This document shows, piece after piece, positions 7,723 through 16,323 of a DNA stretch of 64,000 nt. The stretch comes from UBA11524 sp963590165. GTDB taxonomy: Bacteria > Bacillota > Clostridia > Christensenellales > Aristaeellaceae. The notes under the pieces are model-generated. The model was not told the origin of the DNA and ran no database searches. It saw nothing but the letters and a program-made list of their open reading frames with translations. The DNA lies in NCBI GenBank assembly GCA_963590165.1, contig CAVANO010000045.1, forward strand, positions 1-64,000. The letters run 5' to 3'. The position numbers were made by a program, and so were the translations under genes. Each line of letters begins with the position of its first letter. Within the stretch, counting starts at the first letter, position 1.

Positions 7723-8643
7723 TTATTCCTCCGAATCAAGTCCAGAATCGACTGCCGTGGCAAAATAGATGATGTCGGACACGGAACGCTCTGCCTTGAC
7801 GGATTTCTCGGAGTAGTTCGAGCCGCCGAACCACATCAGCGCGCTGTTGCCGCCGTCGAGGTTGTACGCGATGGTGCAGCCCTTTTCTGCCATGAAGTCC
7901 GCCAGTTCGGCGCAGGTGCAGCCATCGGAATCCTTGCGGCGTCCATCGACAACGACGAGCAGGTATTCCAGCTCACCCAACTGACCGATGGCGCAGCGCG
8001 GTTCATCGGCATTTACGTTGTACTTGTTGTTGTAGTAGTCCGGAATTTCGCAGACCTTGCTGTCAACAACCAGCGCGGGTCCGAAATTGAACACGTTCGG
8101 GAACGTCAGCTCTTCGGATTCGAGCAGCTCCTTCAATTCTGTTGCATCGGACTTGAAGATGACATGAAAATTGCCGAGATTATCCACCAGCAGCATGTCG
8201 CGCTGCTTGGACGGCTTCTTGCGGAATACCTCGTTCATGCGCACGACGTAGCCGTAATCGTCCTTGCTGAAGTAATCGCCGCCGATGGCAACAACCGCCT
8301 TATGCTTTTCGGCAATGACGGAAATTTTGTTGTCTGTCTTGGCCTTCGGGTGATTCAGACCCGTGCGGAACTGGCTCGGGTCGGCGATTTTGACATGCGC
8401 GATGTTGAAGATGGCATCATCAATGGTTTCACGCCAGACGGTCACGGTGATGGAATCATCCTGATATCCCTGCAGAATGCCGTTTTCCTCGTCCGCAGCG
8501 ATATAGGCGTCAGGATTGGGCGTGTAACCGGTATCAGTCAGCGCCATTGACAGCGGCGCAATGTCAGTGGTCGTTGTCTCCTCAGCGAAAGCCGCCGTCA
8601 TCAGCAGCATCAGGCAGCAAAGAACAGAAAAAACTCTGCGCAT
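7723..8643 (-). CDS. Secreted phosphodiester glycosidase family protein (NAGPA domain)
   Basis: A 306-residue protein with an N-terminal signal peptide (RRVFSVLCCLMLLMTAAFA, cleavage near residue 20). The C-terminal domain carries RCAIGQLG, LLVVVDGRR and YNLDGGNSALMW, the fingerprint of the NAGPA/DUF2233 family. Family members cleave sugar-1-phosphodiester bonds, for example in surface polysaccharides. The protein should act outside the membrane. Its neighbours (GT2-GtrA and an Lgt-like protein) suggest an envelope polymer or lipid-linked sugar as substrate, which is inference. Confidence 0.85.
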   Translation of the reverse strand: MRRVFSVLCCLMLLMTAAFAEETTTTDIAPLSMALTDTGYTPNPDAYIAADEENGILQGYQDDSITVTVWRETIDDAIFNIAHVKIADPSQFRTGLNHPKAKTDNKISVIAEKHKAVVAIGGDYFSKDDYGYVVRMNEVFRKKPSKQRDMLLVDNLGNFHVIFKSDATELKELLESEELTFPNVFNFGPALVVDSKVCEIPDYYNNKYNVNADEPRCAIGQLGELEYLLVVVDGRRKDSDGCTCAELADFMAEKGCTIAYNLDGGNSALMWFGGSNYSEKSVKAERSVSDIIYFATAVDSGLDSEE

Positions 8644-8657
8644 GGGAAAGCTCCTCC

Positions 8658-8822
8658 TTAATCAAACAGAAAATCGTACTCGTCATCGGCAGAGGCGTCA
8701 TCGTTCATATACGATTCGAGCGCTTCGTCCGTCAGTGCGGGATGCGGAATTGCGAAGGCATAGCCGATCAGCAGTAATACAGCCAGCACCGTCAGCAGCA
8801 TATTGACAAGACGTTTATGCAT
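8658..8822 (-). CDS. 54-residue membrane-anchored or secreted acidic peptide
   Basis: A short gene with ATG at 8822 after GGAGG and a 7-base spacer, overlapping the end of the GT2-GtrA gene by 8 bases. The product starts MHKRLVNMLLTVLAVLLLIG, a positively charged end and one hydrophobic segment, continues YAFAIPHPALTDEALESYMN and finishes with a strongly acidic tail rich in Asp (DDASADDEYDFLFD). The AFA/IP junction could be a signal peptidase site. No family recognised. It sits tightly inside the operon, between the glycosyltransferase and the phosphodiester glycosidase, so it is probably translated and functionally linked. Confidence 0.75.
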   Translation of the reverse strand: MHKRLVNMLLTVLAVLLLIGYAFAIPHPALTDEALESYMNDDASADDEYDFLFD

Positions 8823-9942
8823 GGGAATCCTCCTGTTGCTTGGCGCGTTTGGCGAACACCCAGCTGTTCTGGACGCGATAGTTGACCAGATACAGCAGCG
8901 TATCCATCAGAATCTTCGGCAGCACAGCAAAACCGCCGATGAAGATGTGCAGGTGATCGATCAGCGATACGCCAAGGTTGGAAATCGTAATGCTCGCGAT
9001 GCACAGCAGTGCATATTTGAGCACGGCCATGCCGCTGTGCTCCTTGAAGCGGAAGACGAAGTTCCGGTTGAGCACGAAGTTCAGCGGGGCAGAAATCAGC
9101 CGCGCGACAAAACCGCTGATTTGGATGGCTGCATCGCCTTCGACACCGAGCAGCGGTAGCAACCAGAAGCGCAGCAGACTCGCCGCGAGGTTGTCCACCA
9201 GAAAGCAGATGATGGACGAACCGGCATACAGGAAGAAGCTCCGCAGGATGACCTTGTAGATGCGGAAGCTGTCGCGCACGGGATGAAAGTGTGTGCCGGC
9301 GTTTTCGTTCTCGTAGACGGTTTCAATTTCAATCGGGACAATAGGCAGCTTCGCACGGGCGCACGCAATCAGCACCTGCATCTCGTATTCGAAACGTTCC
9401 CCATCAACCGCCATCATGAAGGGCAGTTCGGATATATGGAACGCACGCAAACCGGTTTGCGTGTCGGGCAGATACACGCCGTAGAGCAACCGGAATACGC
9501 CGGACGTGATTTTGTTGCCGTAGCGCGACTTGAACGGCACGTTCGGCAGATTGAAATTGCGGCTGCCCAGATACAGCACATGCTTGCCGTCTGTCAAAGC
9601 ATTGGCGAGTTTCCAGCAGTCGGGGGCGGTGTGCTGACCATCGGAATCGGCGGTGATGACGCCTGCCGCATCGGAAAAGTGCTCCTGAATATAGGCATAG
9701 CCTGTTTTGAGTGCGCAACCCTTGCCGCGGTTTACCTCATGGTGGGTGACCTCGACGCCCGGCATTTCGCTTAGACGCTGGAAAATCGGCTGGTAGCTTT
9801 CGCTGCTGCCGTCATCAACAATGACGATGTGCTCAAAGCCGATGGTAAGCAGGTCGGCAATGTATTTAGGCAGACGCTCGTCCGGCTCAAGGGACGGAAT
9901 CAGCATGACAGCATCCTGAGGACGCATGGCGGTTTCACTCAT
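8815..9942 (-). CDS. GT2 glycosyltransferase fused to a GtrA-like flippase domain
   Basis: A 375-residue protein. Residues 1-235 form a GT-A family 2 (DPM1-like) domain with VIVDDGSS, ITADSDGQH (DxD-like metal site) and the EFEYEMQ-type block. Residues about 240-365 form a GtrA domain with four membrane helices. DPM1-like domains make polyprenyl-phosphate sugars and GtrA proteins are thought to move them across the membrane, so the fusion probably makes and flips a lipid-linked monosaccharide. Start at 9942 after AAAGGA. It lies 28 bases downstream of the M1-like gene. Confidence 0.88.
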   Translation of the reverse strand: MSETAMRPQDAVMLIPSLEPDERLPKYIADLLTIGFEHIVIVDDGSSESYQPIFQRLSEMPGVEVTHHEVNRGKGCALKTGYAYIQEHFSDAAGVITADSDGQHTAPDCWKLANALTDGKHVLYLGSRNFNLPNVPFKSRYGNKITSGVFRLLYGVYLPDTQTGLRAFHISELPFMMAVDGERFEYEMQVLIACARAKLPIVPIEIETVYENENAGTHFHPVRDSFRIYKVILRSFFLYAGSSIICFLVDNLAASLLRFWLLPLLGVEGDAAIQISGFVARLISAPLNFVLNRNFVFRFKEHSGMAVLKYALLCIASITISNLGVSLIDHLHIFIGGFAVLPKILMDTLLYLVNYRVQNSWVFAKRAKQQEDSHA

Positions 9943-9970
9943 GGGCGTTCAACATCCTTTCGGAAACGGG

Positions 9971-11488
9971 TTAGTTCATGCGGGTGTCCAGATAATCATC
10001 AAACAGCGAGGAAAGATCCTGACCGGCTGCATCGCTGAGCACAGTTTCAAGATCGCTCCGGCTGGCATTGCGAAAGGAATACTGCGCGTAGTAGGTCTGC
10101 AGCGCACGTTGCAGTTCTTCACGACCGAGGAACGATTCGAGCGCCGTCCACAGTGCCGCACCACGCTGACGGACAATGACGGAATATGTTGACCAATCAC
10201 TGAAGTAGTCAATGGGTGAACCGGGCGTGAGCGTTTCGGACACGCTGACGCGCAGAGACGTTTCCACGCGGCTGAATAGGCGGCTTTGACGGGCGCTTTC
10301 GCCGTATACATCGCCCCAGTAATCCAGCACAGCATATTCGCACAGCGACTCGTCCTGCCAAGGCGCATTAAATCCGTCGCTGCCGACAACCGCTGACCAC
10401 CACTGATGCGCCGTTTCAAAGGCAACGGCGGCCACAAGCGTTTCACCGCCGGACGCAATGACATTGCTCGAAAGCATCGACAGGCGCGGATAACTCGTGC
10501 CGTCAAAGGGCAGATTTGTCTCGCAAAGCGTGAGTGTCGGGTAAGGATACGCGCCGTAGCGGCTCGTGTAGGCGGAAACCGCCTTCTTCGCGGTGTCGGC
10601 AATGGTCTGTGCGCTGGCGGATGACGCGGCATAGGCGGTAATCAGCACACCTTCCGACATCACCTGTGCACTGGCTGATTTCTCGCGGATGACGAGCGCA
10701 AAGTCACGCACGCCATGCGAAGAGAAAACATACGTTGCGGTACTCTGATGAACATCGGCTGCAGCGAATCCGGATGCAGCGACCGTATAGCCGTCCGGCA
10801 CGCTGACGGTGACTTCCCAGTTGGCACATTCGCTGACAAACGGTTCGCCGACGGAGGCATATTCATCCGTACGCCAAGCGCCGTCCGACCAGACTGCCGG
10901 AACAGGGAAGATGTTTCCGAGTGCGTACACGCCGCCGGAATACCCGAAACGACCGGCACAGTCAGGAATATGCACGGTGTAGACGAGGGTGACCTCGCAG
11001 ACCTCATTTGCTGCCCAGTACGTCGGCAGGGACAGCACGGTCAGCGCGTCATCAAGGTATTCCCACGTGACGTTTTCGCCGCCGATCGCTGCAGATGTCA
11101 TCGACAATCCGCCGGATTCAAACGTGCCGCCATAGCAACTGTTCAGCAACTCTTCGGTCGCGGCAGGGGAGGTGCGTTCCGCCCAATAAGCGCCGCTCCA
11201 GCTCCTGAGCACGACGGCATCCTGTTCCTGTCCGGTGCGGTTGCGAAGGAGCAGCGTCTGCGTGATAGCCAGCGTCTTTTTGTCTGCATTCAGCACGGCG
11301 GAAACACGGATGGTGTCCAAATCAGCTGAGGCGGATAGCAGCGCGGCACTTTCCTGCGGCAGCGATCGTTCCTCTTCCGCAGGGCGAAGCGCAAGGTACA
11401 CGGCGAAAACTGCCGCCAAGAGGATCAACGCAACGATGACGGCGGCATACAGCCATGCACGGGCCTGCTCGCTTCGGGCGCTGTTCAT
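9971..11488 (-). CDS. Membrane-anchored M1-family aminopeptidase-like protein with altered zinc site
   Basis: A 505-residue protein with an N-terminal membrane helix (about residues 12-35), a beta-sandwich region and an M1-type domain. The gluzincin motif HExxH-x18-E appears as F357-E358-x2-H361-x18-E380: the first histidine is phenylalanine (codon TTT) while the catalytic Glu, the second His and the distal Glu remain, with the usual WQDES context. It is therefore probably inactive or uses altered metal binding. First gene of the envelope-type operon, 33 bases after its promoter. AAAGGAG lies 13 bases before the ATG. Confidence 0.82.
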   Translation of the reverse strand: MNSARSEQARAWLYAAVIVALILLAAVFAVYLALRPAEEERSLPQESAALLSASADLDTIRVSAVLNADKKTLAITQTLLLRNRTGQEQDAVVLRSWSGAYWAERTSPAATEELLNSCYGGTFESGGLSMTSAAIGGENVTWEYLDDALTVLSLPTYWAANEVCEVTLVYTVHIPDCAGRFGYSGGVYALGNIFPVPAVWSDGAWRTDEYASVGEPFVSECANWEVTVSVPDGYTVAASGFAAADVHQSTATYVFSSHGVRDFALVIREKSASAQVMSEGVLITAYAASSASAQTIADTAKKAVSAYTSRYGAYPYPTLTLCETNLPFDGTSYPRLSMLSSNVIASGGETLVAAVAFETAHQWWSAVVGSDGFNAPWQDESLCEYAVLDYWGDVYGESARQSRLFSRVETSLRVSVSETLTPGSPIDYFSDWSTYSVIVRQRGAALWTALESFLGREELQRALQTYYAQYSFRNASRSDLETVLSDAAGQDLSSLFDDYLDTRMN

Positions 11489-11526
11489 TCGGCAGAAAAG
11501 GCTCCTTTCGCAAAACTAACATTCTT

Positions 11527-11555
11527 ATTATACACCATGCAAGGCAGGGAAACAA
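11527..11555 (-). promoter_or_regulatory. Promoter of the M1-like/GT2-GtrA/glycosidase operon
   Basis: Minus strand TTGTTT (11555-11550), 17 bases, TATAAT (11532-11527). Confidence 0.75.
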
Positions 11556-11593
11556 CGTTTTTTCACAAACGGGATGTAAAATTCATGGAACAA

Positions 11594-12076
11594 TCACAGT
11601 CGGCACAGCGGCGCAAACCGCGCATTCGTGCATTGCATCAGTGCGTCCACTGCCAATATGACCTGACAGCCGCGGACACCGGCACTGACGCTGATTTTTT
11701 CCAGTGACTTTGCGTCCTCATCGAGCAGGGTCGGGAATTGCTTCTTCATGCCGATGGGACTGCAGCCGCCGCGCAGATAACCCGTCAACGGAAGCAGCTC
11801 CTTCTGCGGCAGCATATGGACGCTCTTGCAGCCTGCCGCACGTGCGACTGCCTTCAGGTCAAGCTCCTTTTCCACCGGCAGGACACACACAAGGTGCGAA
11901 AGCGTGTCAGTCGTCAGCACGAGCGTCTTATAAATCATGCTTGCAGGCAAATCAACCTTCGCGGCAACGAGCTTGCCGTCAAAATTGTCATCCTCCACGG
12001 CGTATTCGCGCGTTTCATAGGGGATTTTCAGGGCATCGAGGTGTCTGAGCACGTTCGTCTTGACAGCCTTCGCCAT
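11594..12076 (-). CDS. ybaK: Cys-tRNA(Pro)/Cys-tRNA(Cys) deacylase YbaK/EbsC
   Basis: A 160-residue trans-editing protein that hydrolyses mischarged Cys-tRNA(Pro). Start MAKAVKTNVLRHLDALKIPY, then FKTLVL-like YKTLVLTT and the RGGCSPIGMKK block are typical of the YbaK family; length is normal. The ATG at 12076 follows AAGGA at about 12 bases. Encoded alone with its own promoter. Confidence 0.93.
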   Translation of the reverse strand: MAKAVKTNVLRHLDALKIPYETREYAVEDDNFDGKLVAAKVDLPASMIYKTLVLTTDTLSHLVCVLPVEKELDLKAVARAAGCKSVHMLPQKELLPLTGYLRGGCSPIGMKKQFPTLLDEDAKSLEKISVSAGVRGCQVILAVDALMQCTNARFAPLCRL

Positions 12077-12128
12077 GGTCTGCTCGCTTCCTTTTTTCAG
12101 CATTGCATCACAGACAGATGCAAGCATA

Positions 12129-12157
12129 ATGATAGCACAATCGCCGGAAAGGGTCAA
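12129..12157 (-). promoter_or_regulatory. Promoter for ybaK
   Basis: Minus strand TTGACC (12157-12152), 17 bases, TATCAT (12134-12129). Confidence 0.7.
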
Positions 12158-12189
12158 GGGAGGGGATTTGTCTGATTTTGTTTCAGAAA

Positions 12190-12225
12190 TGAAAAGGGCA
12201 GCTGCTCGGAATGAGCAACTGCTCT
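12190..12225 (-). terminator. Terminator of the ABC exporter operon
   Basis: Minus-strand stem GAGCAGTTGCTC / GAGCAGCTGCCC around ATTCC, followed by TTTTCATTT. The T tract is imperfect. Confidence 0.65.
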
Positions 12226-12273
12226 TCAGTTACTGGCAGGAACGCTGTCCCCTGCACCATGCAAGGGAACCGT

Positions 12274-14118
12274 TTATTGGCTGCTGATGGCTGACCACTG
12301 TTCATCTTGGAACTGATTTGTATACAGGTGATAGTAATACCCCTGCTTTGCAATCAGCTGACGATGCGTACCATCTTCGGTGATTTGACCGTTCTGAATG
12401 ACAAGAATCCGGTCAGCAGAGCGGATGGTCGACAGGCGATGCGCGATGATGAAGCTCGTCCTGCCGTGCAGCACCTTCTGGATGGCGTGTTGAATCAGCT
12501 GTTCCGTTTCTGTATCGACGGAAGACGTTGCCTCATCGAGCACGAAGATGGACGGGTTCGTAAGGATGGCGCGGGCAAAGGAAATCAGCTGCTTTTGACC
12601 GGTGGACAGGCGATTGCCGCCTTCGCCGACATCTGACTGATAGCCATCCTTCATGGCGAGGATGAAAGGCTCAGCACCGACCATGCGCGCTGCCTCAGCA
12701 ACTTCTTCATCCGTCGCATCCGGACGGCCGTAGCGGATGTTGTCGGCGACCGTACCGGAGAACAGGTGCGGAGACTGGAGTACATAACCGAGATTCGACT
12801 GAAGCCAGAGCTGACTGCGCGTGCGGTAATCCGCACCGTCAATCAAGATTCTGCCTTCGGTCGGCTCATAGAAGCGGCAAAGCAGGTTGACGATGGTGGA
12901 CTTGCCGCTGCCGGTCTCGCCGACAAGCGCAATGGTCTGCCCGTGCTGAATGTGGAGGTTGAAGTGCTCCAACACCTTTTCGCCTTCCTTATAGCGGAAC
13001 GAAACATCCTCGAAGTCAATGTCGCCGATGAGCTTCGGCCAGTTTTCCTTCTTCGGGTGGAAATTGTCGCCGTACTTTTCGACCACTTCCGGCGAATCAA
13101 CGATATCCGGCACAGTATCGAGCAAGCTGATGACGCGCTCCGCTGCGGCCTGTGCGGACTGCAGCTCGGCAAAGATGCTTGCGATGCTGCGGACAGGCTC
13201 GAAGAAGCTGACGGTGTAGTTGATGAAGATGGTCAGCGTGCCGACGGTCATGGCAACGCCGAAAACGTTCATGCCGCCAATAACGCTGTTGCCGCCCTGC
13301 CAGAGCGCATACGCCGTCGCAAGCGAGCCGAGCGACACGACAATTGGCAGGAAAAGGCTTGACAACGTCGCTGCGCGGACAGATGCGTTGCGCATGGAGG
13401 CGGACACGGCGTTGAATTCCTCGATATTGAGCTTTTCGCGCACGAGTGTCTTGGTCGTCTTGGCACCGTTGATGCCTTCGTTGAAGCCGGCGGTAATCTG
13501 GCTGTTGTTCTTGCGTACCTTGCGGTAGGACGCGAGAATTGCCTTCTGGAATTTCCAACTGATGACCGCGAGCGGCGGCAGCACAAGCATGACAATCAGC
13601 CCGAGCCGCCAGTTAATCGTCAGCATGCGGACAGCACACGCCACCAGATACACCGCACCCCAGCAGAGGTCAACCAGCGACCAGCCGATGGTATCTGCGA
13701 GGCGCTGCGTGTCATTGGTTAGGCGCGACATCAGGTAGCCGACCGGCATGCGGTCATAGTAGGAGAACGGCAGCTCCTGCAGCTTCTGGAAGCCGAGTTT
13801 TCGGATTAAGTACGCCGTTCCTGTCTCGACAATGCCGCATTCGCGGATGAAACCGAAGATGGTGCCAACCTGCACGGCAAGCAGCAACAGATATACAAGG
13901 ATGAACGCAGTCAGGTTCGACAGGTCATTCTCGGCAATCATCACGTCAATTGCGTAGGCACTCATGTTCGGCAACACGACATCGATGATGGCGCTGACCG
14001 TCATCAGCAGCACAATCATCAGCAGATTTTTATGATACGGCTTCGCGGTCTGCAGCAGCTTTTTCCACAGCGACAGGTCAAACCGCTTGGTGTAGTCCTG
14101 TTCCTCAAACGACTGCAT
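12274..14118 (-). CDS. Heterodimeric ABC exporter subunit B (TMD-NBD)
   Basis: A 614-residue type IV ABC exporter half. Membrane domain (about residues 1-330, six helices) precedes an ATPase domain with Walker A GETGSGKST, signature LSTGQKQ and Walker B FVLDEATSSVD with the catalytic glutamate. The signature has Thr where the consensus has Gly (LSGGQ), a change found in one half of heterodimeric exporters such as BmrCD, PatAB and TM287/288. It overlaps the upstream subunit by 14 bases and must pair with it. Substrates of relatives include antibiotics and peptides; the substrate here is unknown. Confidence 0.93.
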   Translation of the reverse strand: MQSFEEQDYTKRFDLSLWKKLLQTAKPYHKNLLMIVLLMTVSAIIDVVLPNMSAYAIDVMIAENDLSNLTAFILVYLLLLAVQVGTIFGFIRECGIVETGTAYLIRKLGFQKLQELPFSYYDRMPVGYLMSRLTNDTQRLADTIGWSLVDLCWGAVYLVACAVRMLTINWRLGLIVMLVLPPLAVISWKFQKAILASYRKVRKNNSQITAGFNEGINGAKTTKTLVREKLNIEEFNAVSASMRNASVRAATLSSLFLPIVVSLGSLATAYALWQGGNSVIGGMNVFGVAMTVGTLTIFINYTVSFFEPVRSIASIFAELQSAQAAAERVISLLDTVPDIVDSPEVVEKYGDNFHPKKENWPKLIGDIDFEDVSFRYKEGEKVLEHFNLHIQHGQTIALVGETGSGKSTIVNLLCRFYEPTEGRILIDGADYRTRSQLWLQSNLGYVLQSPHLFSGTVADNIRYGRPDATDEEVAEAARMVGAEPFILAMKDGYQSDVGEGGNRLSTGQKQLISFARAILTNPSIFVLDEATSSVDTETEQLIQHAIQKVLHGRTSFIIAHRLSTIRSADRILVIQNGQITEDGTHRQLIAKQGYYYHLYTNQFQDEQWSAISSQ

Positions 14119-15973
14119 GCGTTTTTCCTCCTTCCGCCGCCTTCGCCTGTGTCAGTTCCTCCTCGAGCGCATTCTGAATGCTGTTGATGCGCTGATACAG
14201 ACCCGGCTGATTGCAAAGCTCCGCATGCGTGCCCTGCTGCGTGATGCGGCCGTCCTCCAGCACGAGAATTAAGTCCGCCTGCGACAGCGTCGTGACGCGG
14301 TGGCTGATAATCAGCGTTGTAACATTCTTCTGCTCATGGCGGAGCGCGGCGCGAATCTGCGCGTCTGTTTCCGTATCCACAGCAGACAGGGAGTCATCAA
14401 AAATCAGAATGCTGTTATCCTTGAGCAGCGTGCGCGCGATGGCAATGCGTTGCTTCTGTCCGCCGGAGAGCGTTACGCCGCGCTCACCGACAACCGTATC
14501 CCAGCCCTTATCCGCCTTTGCGATGAAGCCGGATGCCGAAGCGATGTCCGCAGCATGGCGGATGAGCGTTTCCTCCTGCTTGGACTTCGTGATGCCGACA
14601 TTTTCGCGGATGGACTTTGAGTACAGGAACGGTTCCTGCAGAATCAGCCCGACGTGTTCGCGCAGGTATGTGCGGTCAATCTGCTGGATGTCAACGCCGC
14701 CGATGGTGATTTTGCCGCTTGTGGGCGTATACAGCCGCTGCAGCAGATACATCATGGTGGACTTGCCGCTGCCTGTCCCGCCAAGCACCGCTGCGGTGCT
14801 TCCTGCCGGAATCGTGAAGGTCAAATCGCGCAGCACCGGCAAATTGTCATCCGGATAGGCGAACGACACGTGGTCAAACACGAGATCGCCGTGCAAATCG
14901 GGCTTCAGCGCGTTCGGCTCATCCGGTTCCGGCTCTTCATGCAGAATCGCCTGAATGCGCTTCATGGAGACCATCGCCTTGCCTGCATCGGATAGCGTGC
15001 GCCCGAGCTGACGAATGGGGAAAAGCAGCATGCTCAGCGTCGAATTGAACACAATCATCGTGCCGACGGTGATGTCGCCGCGGCAGGCATAGATGATGCA
15101 GACAACGAGCGTCAGCAGGGTTTGAATCATGCTCAGCGTATCGCCGCCGCCCCAGTAAATGGACATCAGCATGTTCAGGTGAAGGTTCTTTGCGCGCAGG
15201 TCATCGTTGACCTTGTCGAACTTCTCGACTTCGCGCTGCTGCTGACCGAAGGCGCGGACAACGCGTACGCCGGAGAGATTCTCCTGCAAAACGGCATTCA
15301 TCACACCATCTGCCTCATCTGCAACTTCAAAGGACTTGTGCACCCGATTGAAGAACCAGGACGCAAAGCAGAACAGCGGCGGCACGAGAATCAGGCTGTA
15401 GAGCGTGATGGGTACCGAGCGCTGGAGCAGAATCACCATTGCGATAACAATCATCAGGATGGTGTTGACAACCTGCATCACCTGTACCGCAAGGAAACGG
15501 CGGATGGTATCGACATCGGACGTGCAGCGCTGAATCAGCTCGCCTGCCTGCGCCTTCACGTGATAGGCAAACGGCAGATGCTGCAGATGGCTGTACAGCT
15601 GATTCCGCAGCGTCTGCGCGATGTTCTCGCTCGCCACGGCGGAATAACGTCCCTTGATGAACGTGAACACGCCGTTGATGACGTTAATCAGAATCAGCGC
15701 GAGTGCCGGAATCCATAGATTTGCGCGAAGAAATTCGCGTCCGCCGAGCACTTCAATCGGCCGAAGCAGAAAATCCGGCATCGTGAACGGCGAATCGCCC
15801 AGGATGCTGTCCACAATTTCAGACAGCATCAGAGGCGTCAGGAAACCAATGATGACGACCATGACCGTCGCAATGAGCGACAGCAGGAATGCCCACCAGT
15901 TTTCAGCAACCAGGGACATCATGGCACCAAAGGGGGATTGCACCTTCTTTTGACGACTTGAGGATGTTTGCAC
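14105..15973 (-). CDS. Heterodimeric ABC exporter subunit A (TMD-NBD, degenerate ATP site)
   Basis: A 622-residue ABC exporter half: six-helix membrane domain (about 20-320), then an ATPase with Walker A GGTGSGKST, canonical LSGGQKQ and Walker B LIFDDSLSAVD. The catalytic Glu after Walker B is Asp, the degenerate site typical of the BmrC-like partner. GTG 15973 is chosen as start because AAGGAG lies 9 bases upstream; the ATG at 15994 precedes that site and has none of its own. A leader ORF and a terminator lie between the promoter and this gene. Confidence 0.93.
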   Translation of the reverse strand: MQTSSSRQKKVQSPFGAMMSLVAENWWAFLLSLIATVMVVIIGFLTPLMLSEIVDSILGDSPFTMPDFLLRPIEVLGGREFLRANLWIPALALILINVINGVFTFIKGRYSAVASENIAQTLRNQLYSHLQHLPFAYHVKAQAGELIQRCTSDVDTIRRFLAVQVMQVVNTILMIVIAMVILLQRSVPITLYSLILVPPLFCFASWFFNRVHKSFEVADEADGVMNAVLQENLSGVRVVRAFGQQQREVEKFDKVNDDLRAKNLHLNMLMSIYWGGGDTLSMIQTLLTLVVCIIYACRGDITVGTMIVFNSTLSMLLFPIRQLGRTLSDAGKAMVSMKRIQAILHEEPEPDEPNALKPDLHGDLVFDHVSFAYPDDNLPVLRDLTFTIPAGSTAAVLGGTGSGKSTMMYLLQRLYTPTSGKITIGGVDIQQIDRTYLREHVGLILQEPFLYSKSIRENVGITKSKQEETLIRHAADIASASGFIAKADKGWDTVVGERGVTLSGGQKQRIAIARTLLKDNSILIFDDSLSAVDTETDAQIRAALRHEQKNVTTLIISHRVTTLSQADLILVLEDGRITQQGTHAELCNQPGLYQRINSIQNALEEELTQAKAAEGGKTHAVV

Positions 15974-16005
15974 AGCGGCATACTCCTTTCCCATAAAACG
16001 GCATA

Positions 16006-16088
16006 CAAAAAAGCACCATTCGTTTTGCTGCAAACGGCTGGTGCTGCACAAAACGCATGGCAAGCAAAGAGAAAACCTGTTTTTGCTT
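16006..16088 (-). promoter_or_regulatory. Attenuator region ahead of the ABC exporter genes
   Basis: Minus strand, in order: hairpin AAGCAAA / TTTGCTT (16088-16082 with 16068-16062), whose first arm overlaps the leader stop codon; CGTTTTG (16055-16049); then a terminator made of AGCACCA-GC-CGTTT / AAACG-AA-TGGTGCT (16045-16012) followed by six T. CGTTTTG can instead pair with CAAAACG (16027-16021), which includes terminator bases, giving a competing fold. This is the layout of ribosome-mediated transcription attenuation. The mechanism is inferred. Confidence 0.65.
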
Positions 16089-16167
16089 ACGGGCGCATAT
16101 GGGCAGAAAGAGCCGCATGGCATGCATTGACCTTGAGGATCTTAACAACAAAGCTTCCGTTGAACAT
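16087..16167 (-). CDS. 26-residue leader peptide of the ABC exporter operon
   Basis: ATG 16167 lies 7 bases after AAAGGAGG, the best ribosome site of the operon. The product begins MFNGSFVVKILKV and ends NACHAALSAHMRP. It starts about 60 bases after the promoter and is followed by alternative hairpins and a terminator before the first exporter gene. B. subtilis bmrCD, also a heterodimeric exporter, is controlled by a leader ORF (bmrB) in the same position. The peptide is probably regulatory; no sequence similarity to BmrB is claimed. Confidence 0.65.
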   Translation of the reverse strand: MFNGSFVVKILKVNACHAALSAHMRP

Positions 16168-16226
16168 GGCGCGGCCTCCTTTCTGCATCAATCTTTTGTT
16201 TTGCCCTGCTCAGGCAATCGATATAC

Positions 16227-16255
16227 AGTCTATATGAAAAGCTCCCATTTGTCAA
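16227..16255 (-). promoter_or_regulatory. Promoter of the leader-ABC exporter operon
   Basis: Minus strand TTGACA (16255-16250), 17 bases, TAGACT (16232-16227). Perfect -35, weak -10. Confidence 0.6.
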
Positions 16256-16281
16256 GGGGTGCAATTACTTTTCCTGTGCGT

Positions 16282-16320
16282 AAAAAAAAGACCTCCTGGC
16301 CGTTTGGTCAAGAGGTCTTT
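16282..16320 (-). terminator. Terminator of metN-metI-metQ
   Basis: Minus-strand stem AAAGACCTC / GAGGTCTTT followed by a run of eight T, 3 bases after the metQ stop. Confidence 0.93.
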
Positions 16321-16323
16321 GGG

